From Frankiales bacterium (lineage in GTDB: Bacteria; Actinomycetota; Actinomycetes; Mycobacteriales; SCTD01), in assembly GCA_025465465.1 (NCBI GenBank), contig JAODND010000035.1, positions 58,284 through 122,283 on the forward strand: a DNA stretch of 64,000 bases. Direction: 5' to 3'. This document shows positions 51,329 to 60,353 of this stretch, piece after piece. The first letter of the stretch is position 1; every line of letters begins with the position of its first letter. A model generated the notes under the pieces. The model had not been told where the DNA came from. It was given only the letters and a program-made list of their open reading frames with translations, and searched no databases. Made by a program: the position numbers and the translations under genes.

Positions 51329-52372
51329 TCAATGACCGAGTGCCTGCTGGCCGGTTCGCCGGCGGCGAAACGCGGCGGCGGCGCCGACGGCGACGATCAC
51401 CGCGGTGCCGTTGAAGACGTCGGTGATCCAGGTCTGGGCACCCATGAGTGTGAGTCCGCTGACCGCGGTGCCGACGAAGAGGATCGCGATGACGGTTCCA
51501 GGAACGTTGTACCGACCGGGGAAGATGGTCGTGGCGCCAAGGAACACGGCCGCCAACGCGGGTAGCAGGAAGGCGATGCCGCCGACCTGCGGGTTGCCGT
51601 TGCCCTGCGCGGCGACGAGCATGACACCGGCGCCTCCGGACAGTAGCCCGGAGCAGACGAAGCTCAGAAGGACCAAGCGGCGGATCGGGAGTCCGGTGAG
51701 CCTTGCCGCGACCTCGTTGGACCCGATGGCCGCGAGCTGCCGACCGAACGTGAAGCGTGCCATGACCGCCCAGACGGTCAGGGCCAGCACGACCATGATG
51801 ACGAAGAGCGCGGGGATGCCAACGACGCGCTGGATGCTGAGGTTGGTCAGCGTCGGAGAGATCCCGGCGCTCACCGGTATCCCGTCGGTGTAGGCGAACA
51901 CCACGCCACCCAGAACCGTCGCCACGCCAATGGTGCAGATGATCGAGTCGATGCCGAAGTAGGCGACGAGTATCCCGTTGACGAGTCCGATGAGGCAGCC
52001 GCACAGGACACCGATGCCCGCGGCAATCGCGACAGGAAGGTGATGATTGCTCATGGCGGCAGCCGTGGCGATGGAGGCGGTCCCGACGTTGGCCCCGACG
52101 GAGATGTCGAACCGCCCCGCCAGCAGCGGGAAGAGGAGCGCGAGCGCGGAGACCGCCATCACGGCCTGCGAGGTCGCGATCGTCCGAGCGTTCGCCAGGG
52201 TCGGAAACGTCTCCGGGCGGAGGATGGAGAAGACAACGATGAGCGCGAGGAACAGGAGCGGCAAGCCGAGACGCTCCGCGACCTCCAGCGCGGCTCGGTG
52301 CCGATTTGCGGGTGGCACCGACGATGCCCCCTCTGCTATCTGGGTGCGCTCGGACACGTCTGCGCTCGTCAC
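51329..52372 (-). CDS. RbsC/BPD_transp_2-type ABC permease
   Basis: 347 residues with about ten membrane helices and the branched-type sugar-permease landmark GRFDISVGANVGTASIATAAAM early in the protein and GLPIRRLVLLSFVCSGLLSGGAGVML later (in parts). It should form the membrane channel of a ribose-type importer with the adjacent double ATPase and the lipoprotein binding protein. GTG start overlaps the ATPase stop (GTGA). Confidence 0.93.
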   Translation of the reverse strand: MTSADVSERTQIAEGASSVPPANRHRAALEVAERLGLPLLFLALIVVFSILRPETFPTLANARTIATSQAVMAVSALALLFPLLAGRFDISVGANVGTASIATAAAMSNHHLPVAIAAGIGVLCGCLIGLVNGILVAYFGIDSIICTIGVATVLGGVVFAYTDGIPVSAGISPTLTNLSIQRVVGIPALFVIMVVLALTVWAVMARFTFGRQLAAIGSNEVAARLTGLPIRRLVLLSFVCSGLLSGGAGVMLVAAQGNGNPQVGGIAFLLPALAAVFLGATTIFPGRYNVPGTVIAILFVGTAVSGLTLMGAQTWITDVFNGTAVIVAVGAAAAFRRRRTGQQALGH

Positions 52373-53937
52373 GGTGCCAGCTCCTTCGTGGAGAAGATGA
52401 GTTCGGTGAGGCGGTGATGCGTGAGCTCAGGTCCGCTGACCTCGGCCTTGATGCGCCCACCGCTCAGGATCACGACGCGGTCGGAAATCGCCGCGAGCTC
52501 TTCCAGATCGGAGCTGACGACCAGTACGCTCAGCCCCTCTGATACGGCGGTGCGGACGATGTCGTAGGCGTCCGCCCGTGCGCCGACGTCGACGCCTTGA
52601 GTCGGCTCGTCCAGCAGGAGCAGCACCGGCTTGCGAGACAGCCAGCGCGCGAGAACGACTTTTTGCTGGTTGCCACCGGACAGCGACGACATCGGCGCCG
52701 CCTGGTCGGGGGCTTTGATCCGGAAGGCCTTGACGGCCTCGCGCGCGAGGCGCTGTTCGACGGCATCCTTGATCCAGCCGAGCCTGGTGAGAGGGGACAA
52801 GTTCGCTGCGGTGATGTTGTGCTGAACCGGTTGGTCAGGGAACGACGACTCCGCATCACGGTTCTCGGGTACGTGTGCGATCCCTCGTGCCATCGCCTGC
52901 GCCGCGCTTCGCAACGCAACGGACTTCCCTTGAAGCTTCACGGTGCCGCCGGTTACGGGGTAGCTGCCGAACAGTGCCCTCAGGATCTCCGAGCGGCCAC
53001 TGCCCAGTAGCCCTGCAATGCCGACGATCTCACCTTCGTGGACGCGGAAACTGACGTCGCGAAGCGGGCCACCGCTCATGTGGGAGACCTCGACAACTGT
53101 CTGTTTCGTGGACCGCCGCTTGCTCTCTCGACGGAGCTGACCGAGAGGTCTGCCGACGATGTAGGTGACGAGGTCGCTCTCGGCGAGGCCGACCATGGGC
53201 TCGGTCACCACATGGCGTCCGTCTCGCAGCACGGTGACGCGGTCCGAGATCTCCATGACCTCGTCGAGCCGGTGGCTGATGTAGAGGACGGCGACCCCGG
53301 CCTTCGCCGTCCGGCGGATCGAGGCAAGAAGAACTGCCACCTCCTCTTCCGGCAGGGCCGCTGTTGGCTCGTCGAGGACAAGCACGGAGATGGCAGCCGA
53401 GACGTCGTGAGTGGGAGACTGCAGTGCCCGCGCGATGGCCAGCATGGTCCGGTCCGCAGGCCGAAGGTCGTCGATGAGCTCGTTCGGCTCGACGCCGATG
53501 TCGAACCGGTCGAGAAGGTCCTGTGTCCGTCTCCGAAGCTGACGACGGGCCACGACCCCCAGCCTGCCGGGGAAGCCGCTACCCATGGCGATGTTCTCCG
53601 CGACAGTCAAGCCCGGAAAGACAGCAGGGTTCTGGTGGACGAATCTCAGTCCGTGCCGCCGAGCCCAGGTAGGGGAGAGGTGCTCGGTGGCGACTGTCGC
53701 CGAGCCTGCAGAGAGCCAACCACCCGGATCGGCAGGCTGAACGCCCGCAAGGCTCTTGACGAGGGTGGACTTGCCCGACCCGTTACCGCCAAGAAGGGCA
53801 TGGACGCTGCCTGGGAAGATCTGGAACCCGACGTCGTCGAGCGCCTTGCCGCCGGGGTAGGTCTTGCTGAAGCCTTCGAGGGTGAGTGCGGCGTCGGAGG
53901 AGACGACCGTGACGCCCCTTGGCCCGGAGTCAGCCAT
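52369..53937 (-). CDS. RbsA-type double-NBD ABC ATPase
   Basis: 522 residues, two nucleotide-binding domains. First: GGNGSGKST Walker A near 48, LRPADRTMLAIARAL signature region near 160, VLVLDEPTAAL Walker B. Second: degenerate Walker A GLLGSGRSEILRA, intact LSGGNQQKVVLARWL and LLLLDEPTQGVD. This asymmetry is normal for RbsA-type ATPases. ATG 53937 lies within the end of the dehydrogenase gene, so the two are coupled; an extension to 53988 is less likely. Confidence 0.93.
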   Translation of the reverse strand: MADSGPRGVTVVSSDAALTLEGFSKTYPGGKALDDVGFQIFPGSVHALLGGNGSGKSTLVKSLAGVQPADPGGWLSAGSATVATEHLSPTWARRHGLRFVHQNPAVFPGLTVAENIAMGSGFPGRLGVVARRQLRRRTQDLLDRFDIGVEPNELIDDLRPADRTMLAIARALQSPTHDVSAAISVLVLDEPTAALPEEEVAVLLASIRRTAKAGVAVLYISHRLDEVMEISDRVTVLRDGRHVVTEPMVGLAESDLVTYIVGRPLGQLRRESKRRSTKQTVVEVSHMSGGPLRDVSFRVHEGEIVGIAGLLGSGRSEILRALFGSYPVTGGTVKLQGKSVALRSAAQAMARGIAHVPENRDAESSFPDQPVQHNITAANLSPLTRLGWIKDAVEQRLAREAVKAFRIKAPDQAAPMSSLSGGNQQKVVLARWLSRKPVLLLLDEPTQGVDVGARADAYDIVRTAVSEGLSVLVVSSDLEELAAISDRVVILSGGRIKAEVSGPELTHHRLTELIFSTKELAP

Positions 53938-55057
53938 GGATACCCCCCGATGCGTGTGCGACGCCGTAGTCCGCGAGACGGGTCTCACGAATGCGGGGGT
54001 CGAAGAGCACCTTCGTCATGGTTGCCCGACCCGACGACAGTGGCTCGAGCCCTCCGGACACGAGTTGGGACAATGGCAAGACGGATCCGGCCACATCAGA
54101 CCAACCGGCTGGTCGGGCCGCGATGAGCTCCAGGGCCTGTCGTAGGTCACGCCCGCAGACGTGCGCAGAGGTACCCACGATCTCCTGCTCGTGCACGGTC
54201 ACGTTCCGCAACGACTGGTCCGAGGCGCCCTTCTGGACACCCACGGCGACGAGACGACCAGCTGGCGCCAGCAGGTCGAGGCAGTCACGGAGCACTTCCG
54301 GCCGACCGGTCGCCTCGAAGACGACATCTGCTTCACGCCCGAGTGCGTGCACGGTCTCCGCGAGGGATGCACCGTTCTCGACGCTCAGGGTCACGTCGGC
54401 TCCCAGCGCCCGCGCAAGAGGTAGGCGGTCCGGGTTGACGTCGATGGCGACGACGTCGGCTCCCGCGGCCGTGGCCGCGTAGGCGATGAACATGCCGATG
54501 CCACCCAAGCCCACGACGACTGCGGTCCGGCCACGCTCCAGTCGACCTCTCGCGACGGAGTGAACGGCGATGGCCATGGGTTGGCCGAGGGCAGCCGCGT
54601 CGACGGTGAGCCCGAGACTTCCGGCGTCGGCCAGGGTGGCCGTGGGTGCGACGACGAACTCAGCCAGACCACCGTCGGCGTGCAGGCCGAGGGTGTAGTA
54701 GACCGAGCAGAGGTTGGTACGGCCAGCCCTGCAGTTCCTGCAGGCGCCACAGCTCACTCCTGCACCGCAGCAGACGACCCGCCCGACCCAGTCGTCGGTC
54801 ACATCGGGGCCGACGCTGACGACCGTGCCGGCGAACTCGTGTCCAAGCACGACGGGTAGCCGGGCCCCGCTTACGGGGTGACCAGCGACCAGTTCCTGTG
54901 TGAACAACGGCCCGTGGGTGAATTCGGCCGCGTCGCTCCCGCACACTCCGCAGGCGCCCACCGCGACAAGTGCTTCGCCCGGTCCGGGCACGGGAACCGG
55001 AACGGTTTCCACCCGTACGTCCCCGCCCCCGTAGTAGCGCGCGGCCTGCATGGTCAT
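53930..55057 (-). CDS. Zinc-dependent alcohol dehydrogenase, threonine/sorbitol dehydrogenase-like
   Basis: 375 residues. Catalytic zinc site: CGVCGSD and GHEFAGTV. Structural zinc site: CGACRNCRAGRTNLC. NAD(P)-binding fold: GLGGIGMFIAYAATAAGADVV. Closest in style to butanediol/threonine/sorbitol dehydrogenases of the MDR superfamily. It probably oxidises a secondary alcohol intermediate. Sits between the binding-protein and ATPase genes, an unusual placement that ties it to the imported substrate. ATG 55057 with a second ATG two codons later. Confidence 0.92.
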   Translation of the reverse strand: MTMQAARYYGGGDVRVETVPVPVPGPGEALVAVGACGVCGSDAAEFTHGPLFTQELVAGHPVSGARLPVVLGHEFAGTVVSVGPDVTDDWVGRVVCCGAGVSCGACRNCRAGRTNLCSVYYTLGLHADGGLAEFVVAPTATLADAGSLGLTVDAAALGQPMAIAVHSVARGRLERGRTAVVVGLGGIGMFIAYAATAAGADVVAIDVNPDRLPLARALGADVTLSVENGASLAETVHALGREADVVFEATGRPEVLRDCLDLLAPAGRLVAVGVQKGASDQSLRNVTVHEQEIVGTSAHVCGRDLRQALELIAARPAGWSDVAGSVLPLSQLVSGGLEPLSSGRATMTKVLFDPRIRETRLADYGVAHASGGIHG

Positions 55058-55092
55058 CGTTCGTCTGCTCTCAGCTCGTAACGTCGGTCGGC

Positions 55093-56310
55093 CTACTGGC
55101 CCGACCAGACCTTCTTGTACGCAGTGCGGAAGTCGACCGAAGGCTCGTAGTACGCGCCCGAAGCGGGCAGGTTGTGCGTGGCATCGACGTACTGCCAACC
55201 GGCGCCTTCGTCCGGCAAGCTCTTCGGATCCTCGCCGGCGAAAACACGGTTCATCGAGTCCGCGAGCCCCCACATGATCCAGCTGTAGGCGACCGCGACC
55301 GAGAACGTCTCCTTGCCCGAGCGGATCAGGTCGAAGTTGGCCGGGTTGCCTTCGCCACCCCCGACGAGAAGGTTCGTGCGTCCGCCCTGCTTGATGGCGG
55401 TCTGAAGACCCACCGGCATGAGGGAGTCGAGACTGGTCGTCATGACGGTCGCGTTCGCATGGGTCTGGATCGCGGTCTGCCAGATCTGCGTGGCGGGGCT
55501 CGGCACCTGGGCGAACGTGAACTTCACGGGCACGACCTGGCAGGTAGCGCAGATCTTGGCGATCTCGTCGTCGAAGGCCTTGCCGAGTGCCTTCTGGTCG
55601 GCATGGCTCTGCTCGGCAAGGGAAAGGATCACGGCCTTCTGCCCTGCCTTCGCGACCACATACTGCGCGCGAGCCCGGGACACGGCGTTGAAGAAGTCGA
55701 TCGTCCGGTCGGATCCTCGGAGCTTGACGCTAGCTGTGAACAGCCCCTTCTCACCGCCGCCGAACGCCGGGTCGCTGCAGTCCGAGGCCGCAAAGTTCAG
55801 GACCGGAATCTTGGCGGCTTGAGCTTCGAGGAGCGCGCTCCTGATACCCGGGCAGTCAAAGCCGGTCACTCCGACGCCGTCGATGTGCGCCGCGATCGCT
55901 TGTCGCAGCAGCGCCGTCGCGACCGACGGGTCAGCCTTGCTGTCCTGAACGGTTACCTGCCAACCCAAGGCGTCACCTGCCTGCTTGAAGTTCGTGGCCA
56001 TCGTCGCGCAGCCGACGAACAGCTGGCCGCAGGAGATGAACCAGACCTTCTTGCCGGTGACGGCCTTCGGGCCGGTCGCGGGGACTACGCCGAAGTCACC
56101 GGCGTAGGTCTTGTCGATGATCGGCTGAAGTTCGCCCGCCCCGGTGCCGGGCGAGGCAGTCGTTGCCGTTCCGGGGGACGTGGGACCTGACGCTGCGGGC
56201 GTCGACGAGCTGCTACAGGCTGTGACTCCGACGGCGAGCGCCGCTGCGACGGTCGCCGCGAACACCCACCGCCTCTTGGGGTTAGCCGGGGTGTGTGAGG
56301 TCGTTGCCAT
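55093..56310 (-). CDS. Sugar-type ABC substrate-binding lipoprotein
   Basis: 405 residues. Lipobox VTAC (about Cys32), Ser/Thr/Pro linker, then a periplasmic-binding-protein type I fold: KKVWFISCGQLFVGCATMATNF, AIAAHIDGVGVTGFDCPGI, KIPVLNFAASDCSDP, and ATVMTTSLDSLMPVGLQTAI. Several extra Cys residues (about six in the mature part) are unusual for this family. It delivers the unknown substrate to the RbsC/RbsA-like pair. GGAG ribosome-binding site. Confidence 0.92.
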   Translation of the reverse strand: MATTSHTPANPKRRWVFAATVAAALAVGVTACSSSSTPAASGPTSPGTATTASPGTGAGELQPIIDKTYAGDFGVVPATGPKAVTGKKVWFISCGQLFVGCATMATNFKQAGDALGWQVTVQDSKADPSVATALLRQAIAAHIDGVGVTGFDCPGIRSALLEAQAAKIPVLNFAASDCSDPAFGGGEKGLFTASVKLRGSDRTIDFFNAVSRARAQYVVAKAGQKAVILSLAEQSHADQKALGKAFDDEIAKICATCQVVPVKFTFAQVPSPATQIWQTAIQTHANATVMTTSLDSLMPVGLQTAIKQGGRTNLLVGGGEGNPANFDLIRSGKETFSVAVAYSWIMWGLADSMNRVFAGEDPKSLPDEGAGWQYVDATHNLPASGAYYEPSVDFRTAYKKVWSGQ

Positions 56311-56410
56311 GACAGCTCCTACGAGTGATTGATCAATGGGCGCATCTGATGAGGGCGTGCGTCAGCGATGAAGGTCTCGGCCATGCGGGAAATGGGTGGG
56401 AGAGGATGGT

Positions 56411-57289
56411 TCAAGCGCCGCGGGTCCTGGCGGCGAGGTAGGGAAGGAGGGACACGACGTCGAGGTCCCACGAGCCGTCGGCCCCGAGTGCGCCGAGCAG
56501 CTCTTCCGTGGCGGCGACGGTCTTCATGGGACAACCCACGTTGCGTGCCTCGTCGAGGGCGAGGGCTACGTCTTTGTGCAGAATTCGCACCGTGGCCAGG
56601 ACGGGCGACGTCGTGGGGTTGAGGAACCCGTCCCGCTTGTACGAGATGTACGGCGACGACACGGCGCTGCTCGCGAGCGCTGCGTAAACAAGGGTCCGGT
56701 CGACGCCAAGGGCGTCACTCAGATTCAGCGATTCGGCGACTGCCGTGTGCGTTGCGGAGACGACAGCGTTGATGGCGAGCTTCGCGGCGGAGGCGTGACC
56801 CACCGGACCCAGGTAGATCTGTGCCGCCGAGAGAGGTCGGACGATCTCGCGAGCCTGGTCGAAGAGGTCCCGGTGGCACCCGATGAGCGACAGGACGGAC
56901 CCAGACTGAGCCGAGCTGGCACTTCCAGATACCGGAGCATCGACGTAGCGATGTCCACGATCCTCCACGGCTTGGGCGAGGGACATCGCACCCGCCATCC
57001 CGACCGTGCCCATACAGAGGTGCACGTGCCCTGGAGCCGCGTCAACCAGCAGGCCGTCGTCGCCCAGCAGCGCCGTGTGCGTGGTGGCGCTGTCGAGCAG
57101 CATGCTGATGGACACATCCACGACGGCGCCGACCTCACGGGCCGAACAGGCGTCCGAGGCGCCGGCGTTCACTGCTAGGGCTCTCCGAGCCGGGTCGACG
57201 TCGTAGGCAACAACGATGTTGCCCGCGCCGAGGAGCCGCTCGCAGAAGGGCAGACCCATACGGCCGAGACCGACGACACCGATCTTCAC
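56411..57289 (-). CDS. 3-hydroxyisobutyrate-dehydrogenase-like NAD(P) oxidoreductase
   Basis: 292 residues from GTG 57289, which follows AAGGGAGA. N-terminal Rossmann motif GVVGLGRMGLPFCERLL, substrate loop DAPVSGSASSAQSGSVL, catalytic Lys region GHASAAKLAINAVVS, all in the beta-hydroxyacid dehydrogenase order. It would oxidise or reduce a small beta-hydroxy acid. Co-oriented with the importer and amidohydrolase genes. Confidence 0.9.
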   Translation of the reverse strand: MKIGVVGLGRMGLPFCERLLGAGNIVVAYDVDPARRALAVNAGASDACSAREVGAVVDVSISMLLDSATTHTALLGDDGLLVDAAPGHVHLCMGTVGMAGAMSLAQAVEDRGHRYVDAPVSGSASSAQSGSVLSLIGCHRDLFDQAREIVRPLSAAQIYLGPVGHASAAKLAINAVVSATHTAVAESLNLSDALGVDRTLVYAALASSAVSSPYISYKRDGFLNPTTSPVLATVRILHKDVALALDEARNVGCPMKTVAATEELLGALGADGSWDLDVVSLLPYLAARTRGA

Positions 57290-57337
57290 GGATTCTCCCT
57301 TCTGCATGACTGGCGGGTTGTTGACGGCTGCGGCGGC

Positions 57338-58765
57338 CTAGGAAACGACGTCCAGGACCGTGCCGGCCTTGCTGAGCAAGAAGTCACGGGAGTCCGTCGC
57401 CAGCTCCCTGACGCGGTCGAGGTCGACGCCGAGCACCTGTCCTCCCCACTTCACCGGCGCGCCCGCCACAAGGACGAACTCGATGTTCCGCGGGTCAGCC
57501 CCTTGGACCACAGTTCCGATGGCGTTGTTCAGCGGGAAGAGGTTGACGTCGGTCGCCCGAATGCCGATCACGTCGGCCTTCTTTCCGGGCGTGAGCGATC
57601 CGGTGAGGTCGCCGAGGCCGTTGGCGCGCGCCCCATTGATGGTCGCAAAGCCGAGGACTTCACGGTCGGTCAGCAGCGCCGGGGCCTCGTCGTCTCCGGC
57701 GTAGCGACGGGTGAAGACGTCCTGACGCTGGATGGTGAGCAGGGCTCGCATCTGTGAGAAGAAGTCGCTGGCGAGACTGCACTCGATATCGACGCCGATC
57801 GAGGGGTTCAGGCCCAGGTCCATGGCCTTCTGGACCGGTGGCTTGCCTCCAAGAATCCCGACCTGCGCGTCGGAAGTCGGCGCGAGCGAGATGTGCCCGC
57901 CGCTGTCAGCGATCGCCGCCCAGGCGCCGGGCGGCAGGTCGGTGCAGTGGATATACGTGAGATCCGGGCCGAGGACCCCGGCCCGGCCGAGGCGTTCCAT
58001 GTCTGAGCCGACCTTGTCGCCGAACGCCCCATCGACGCTGATCTCAAGACCGAGCTCACGGGCGTAGGCGATGTTGCCTTCGTTCAAGGCGACGAGGTCC
58101 GGAATGATGTCCACCGCTTGGCCGAGCAAGGCCATCCGAAGCGTGACGAGCCCCGTCGCCGGCAGTTCCTGCTTCGCGCGAGCCAGGTCCTTGGGCCACT
58201 GGGCGTCCCAGTCGCCGTCCATCGGGGCGGATGATGCATGGACTGCGCGAATCCCCGACCGGTGCCATGCCTCGATGGCGGCGTCTGTGTGCGCTGCCGA
58301 TCGGGAGTTGTGCGAGAAGTCCAAGACCGTTGTGACACCGGAGTCGATCGCGCCTAGCGCGGAGATGAGGTTGCCGACGTACATGTCGATCGGCCGGTAG
58401 TGATGCGCCATCGAGGCGTGGACCTTGGTCAGGTAGCTCGCGAGGTCAGCATCAGGCAGCAAGCGGCGGAGCTGACCCTGCCAGGCGTGGCGATGGGTGT
58501 CGTGGAAGCCCGGCAACAGAATGACCTCTGATGCGTCGACGACGAGGGCACCGTGGGTGGCGGCTTGCGCGGCGAGGTCTTGACCGACCGCTGCGATCGT
58601 GTCCCCGACGATCAGTACGTCACCCCGTGCGAGATCGCCGATGGAAGGATCCATCGAGATCACGACGCCGCCGGAGAGGAGCACGGCCTTGGCGTCGCCG
58701 GACTTCAGCTCCGCCAGCACCGAGACGTCGCGGGCGCGAGGCGTGGATGTAGGGACGTCAAACAT
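57338..58765 (-). CDS. TRZ/ATZ-type amidohydrolase
   Basis: 475 residues. Metal-dependent hydrolase of the chlorohydrolase/deaminase group: HxH element in GFHDTHRHAWQGQLRR, the metal-site His in TYIHCTDLPPG, a likely metal/catalytic Asp in GVDIECSLASDFF, and the closing GSLTPGKKADVIGI block. Members act on s-triazines, guanine-like rings, S-adenosylhomocysteine or other cyclic amidines. The middle His that normally follows the second strand reads ISVDGAF, so the second metal-ligand set may differ. Suggests a nitrogen heterocycle substrate (inference). Confidence 0.88.
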   Translation of the reverse strand: MFDVPTSTPRARDVSVLAELKSGDAKAVLLSGGVVISMDPSIGDLARGDVLIVGDTIAAVGQDLAAQAATHGALVVDASEVILLPGFHDTHRHAWQGQLRRLLPDADLASYLTKVHASMAHHYRPIDMYVGNLISALGAIDSGVTTVLDFSHNSRSAAHTDAAIEAWHRSGIRAVHASSAPMDGDWDAQWPKDLARAKQELPATGLVTLRMALLGQAVDIIPDLVALNEGNIAYARELGLEISVDGAFGDKVGSDMERLGRAGVLGPDLTYIHCTDLPPGAWAAIADSGGHISLAPTSDAQVGILGGKPPVQKAMDLGLNPSIGVDIECSLASDFFSQMRALLTIQRQDVFTRRYAGDDEAPALLTDREVLGFATINGARANGLGDLTGSLTPGKKADVIGIRATDVNLFPLNNAIGTVVQGADPRNIEFVLVAGAPVKWGGQVLGVDLDRVRELATDSRDFLLSKAGTVLDVVS

Positions 58766-58858
58766 GGGGTCCTCCGTCGGCTGGGCGGGAATTTTCGGCG
58801 CCTGCGCCCGCATCGCGAGGGGTGGGTCGGCCGTACCGCCCTGCCACGTGATGGGCGG

Positions 58859-59341
58859 TCACAGCTCGAGTCCGTGCTTGGTGATGAGCGCCGCCGCGAT
58901 GTCCGGGAGGAACGTCACGCCATAGGCAGCGGCCATCGCTGACCGAGATGCAAGGTTGTTGTCAGGGCTATCTGCGAGTTTGGCGAACTCGCCGAAGTAC
59001 GTCTCGAAACCGCCGGGCGACGTGAGCTCCCCAAAGGCGCAGTCCTGGTCGCCGGCGTTCCACACGGCGTGCGGGAGCCGACGTGGGGTCAGCACGAACT
59101 CGCCAGGCCCGGCAGTGAACTCCTCGCCATCCACGTAGAACCCGACTGTCCCGACCAGGACGATCTTGAGCTGGTCGTGGGCCTCGTGAACATGTGGCAT
59201 GACGAGGGATCGAGGCGGCATCGTCTGCTCGACGAGTGAGTAGGAGCCGTCGGTCTGCGTCTCCGTGACGCGGCAGACGAGCGGGTAGCGACCCATCAGC
59301 AGCGTGCTGCCCGGCTCCCAGTTGGCGCGAGTCCCGTTCAC
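58859..59341 (-). CDS. Cupin-domain protein
   Basis: 160 residues from GTG 59341 behind GAGGAG. Single cupin: motif 1 MPHVHEAHDQLKIVLVGTVGFYVDG carries His-x-His and a Glu replaced by Gln/Lys context (E in HEAHD), motif 2 TPRRLPHAVWNAGD. A non-heme metal enzyme or a ligand-binding cupin is possible. First gene of the ten-gene operon and immediately downstream of the duplicated TTCGAGA operator. Confidence 0.85.
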   Translation of the reverse strand: MNGTRANWEPGSTLLMGRYPLVCRVTETQTDGSYSLVEQTMPPRSLVMPHVHEAHDQLKIVLVGTVGFYVDGEEFTAGPGEFVLTPRRLPHAVWNAGDQDCAFGELTSPGGFETYFGEFAKLADSPDNNLASRSAMAAAYGVTFLPDIAAALITKHGLEL

Positions 59342-59396
59342 CCTGTCTCCTCGATGCTCGTGGCCGTGAGGCACATCACAGTTGTAGACCACGGGT

Positions 59397-59432
59397 TTCG
59401 AGATTGCAAGAATATTTCGAGATCCTCTCGAA
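59397..59432. promoter_or_regulatory. TTCGAGA operator cluster before the cupin gene
   Basis: TTCGAGA at 59397-59403 and 59416-59422 are 19 bases apart, as at the GntR gene. The second half-site also forms an exact 7-3-7 inverted repeat, TTCGAGA-TCC-TCTCGAA (59416-59432). Located 55-90 bases upstream of the cupin start. Confidence 0.65.
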
Positions 59433-59496
59433 GTGCGCTGGGACGGGCTCGTGTGGACCACGCAGGGAGGGCGGGGGTCGCCACAGATCGACGATG

Positions 59497-59522
59497 TTCG
59501 AGAATGACTTGACATTTCGAAG
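59497..59522. promoter_or_regulatory. TTCGAGA/TTCGAAG operator before the SDR gene
   Basis: TTCGAGA at 59497-59503 and TTCGAAG at 59516-59522, again 19 bases apart; a TTGACA -35-like hexamer (59509-59514) lies between them. It is placed to control the plus-strand SDR gene. Confidence 0.55.
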
Positions 59523-59581
59523 TCAGTCGAGAAGCCTGGCAGCTGCGAGACCGGGCGAGCGACGATGAACCGAGGTCACGA

Positions 59582-60298
59582 ATGCCACGTGCCAACGAAC
59601 ATGTCGTGGTGATCGGCGGGACGTCCGGTCTGGGCCACCATGTCGCCCAGGCCAGTGCAGCGCTCGGTGCACGCGTGACCATTACGGGCAGGGACCTGGA
59701 TCGTGCTCGACACGCGGCGCAAGGCCTGTCCGGAGACGCAGCGGGGTGCAGCTGCGACCTGACGGACTGGGACTCCATCGACCGCCTGTTCCAGTCCTTG
59801 GACCGCGTTGACCACCTGATCCTGTGCGCGTTGCAACGTGATCACAACACGATCGCCGACTTCGATCCGGGCGCAAGCGCCAGGACCTCGCTCATGAAGA
59901 ACGTCGGGTACGCCGCCGCGGTGCACTTCGCGCTCCCGAGACTGAGCTCCGAAGGGTCCGTCGTGATGTTCTCCGGCCTGTCCATGTGGATGCCGATGCC
60001 GGGCTCCACCACCATCTCCATGGCCAACGCCGGCGTCATCGGCCTGGTCAACTCGCTTGCGACCCAGATCGCGCCTGTTCGCGTCAACGCCGTCACGCCC
60101 GGCGTCGTTGCGGGGACGTCCGCCGTCGACGACGCCGACGCGATACGCACGGATCGCTACGCCGCACTGAAGCTGCGTACCCCCGGCCAGCGACTGCCCA
60201 CCCCCGCCGACATCGTCGCCGCGACGTTCGCCCTGACCGACAACCCCGGAATCAACGGCGCGAACCTGGTCGTCGACGGCGGCATGCACCTCGCGTAA
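59582..60298 (+). CDS. SDR-family protein lacking the YxxxK catalytic pair
   Basis: 238 residues of the short-chain dehydrogenase fold: cofactor motif VVIGGTSGLGHHVAQ (TGxxxGxG variant), CDLTDWDSIDRLF, VVMFSGLS (Ser region), and the C-terminal NGANLVVDGGMHL. Where YxxxK is expected, the sequence reads TTISMANAGVIGLVNSLA: Tyr is Ile and Lys is Asn. Classical dehydrogenase chemistry is therefore unlikely; a binding, isomerase or atypical role is possible. Start ATG behind GAGGT. Divergent from the catabolic operon under a shared operator region. Confidence 0.88.
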   Translation: MPRANEHVVVIGGTSGLGHHVAQASAALGARVTITGRDLDRARHAAQGLSGDAAGCSCDLTDWDSIDRLFQSLDRVDHLILCALQRDHNTIADFDPGASARTSLMKNVGYAAAVHFALPRLSSEGSVVMFSGLSMWMPMPGSTTISMANAGVIGLVNSLATQIAPVRVNAVTPGVVAGTSAVDDADAIRTDRYAALKLRTPGQRLPTPADIVAATFALTDNPGINGANLVVDGGMHLA

Positions 60299-60353
60299 CG
60301 CACAGGTAGGCGGTCAGGAAACGGCAGCGTCAACGAGGACAAGGACCGATCAG

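Noticed and set aside
57338..58813. Longer amidohydrolase start at 58813
   Set aside because: The extra residues (MRAQAPKIPAQPTEDP) do not resemble the family N-terminus; ATG 58765 is preferred.
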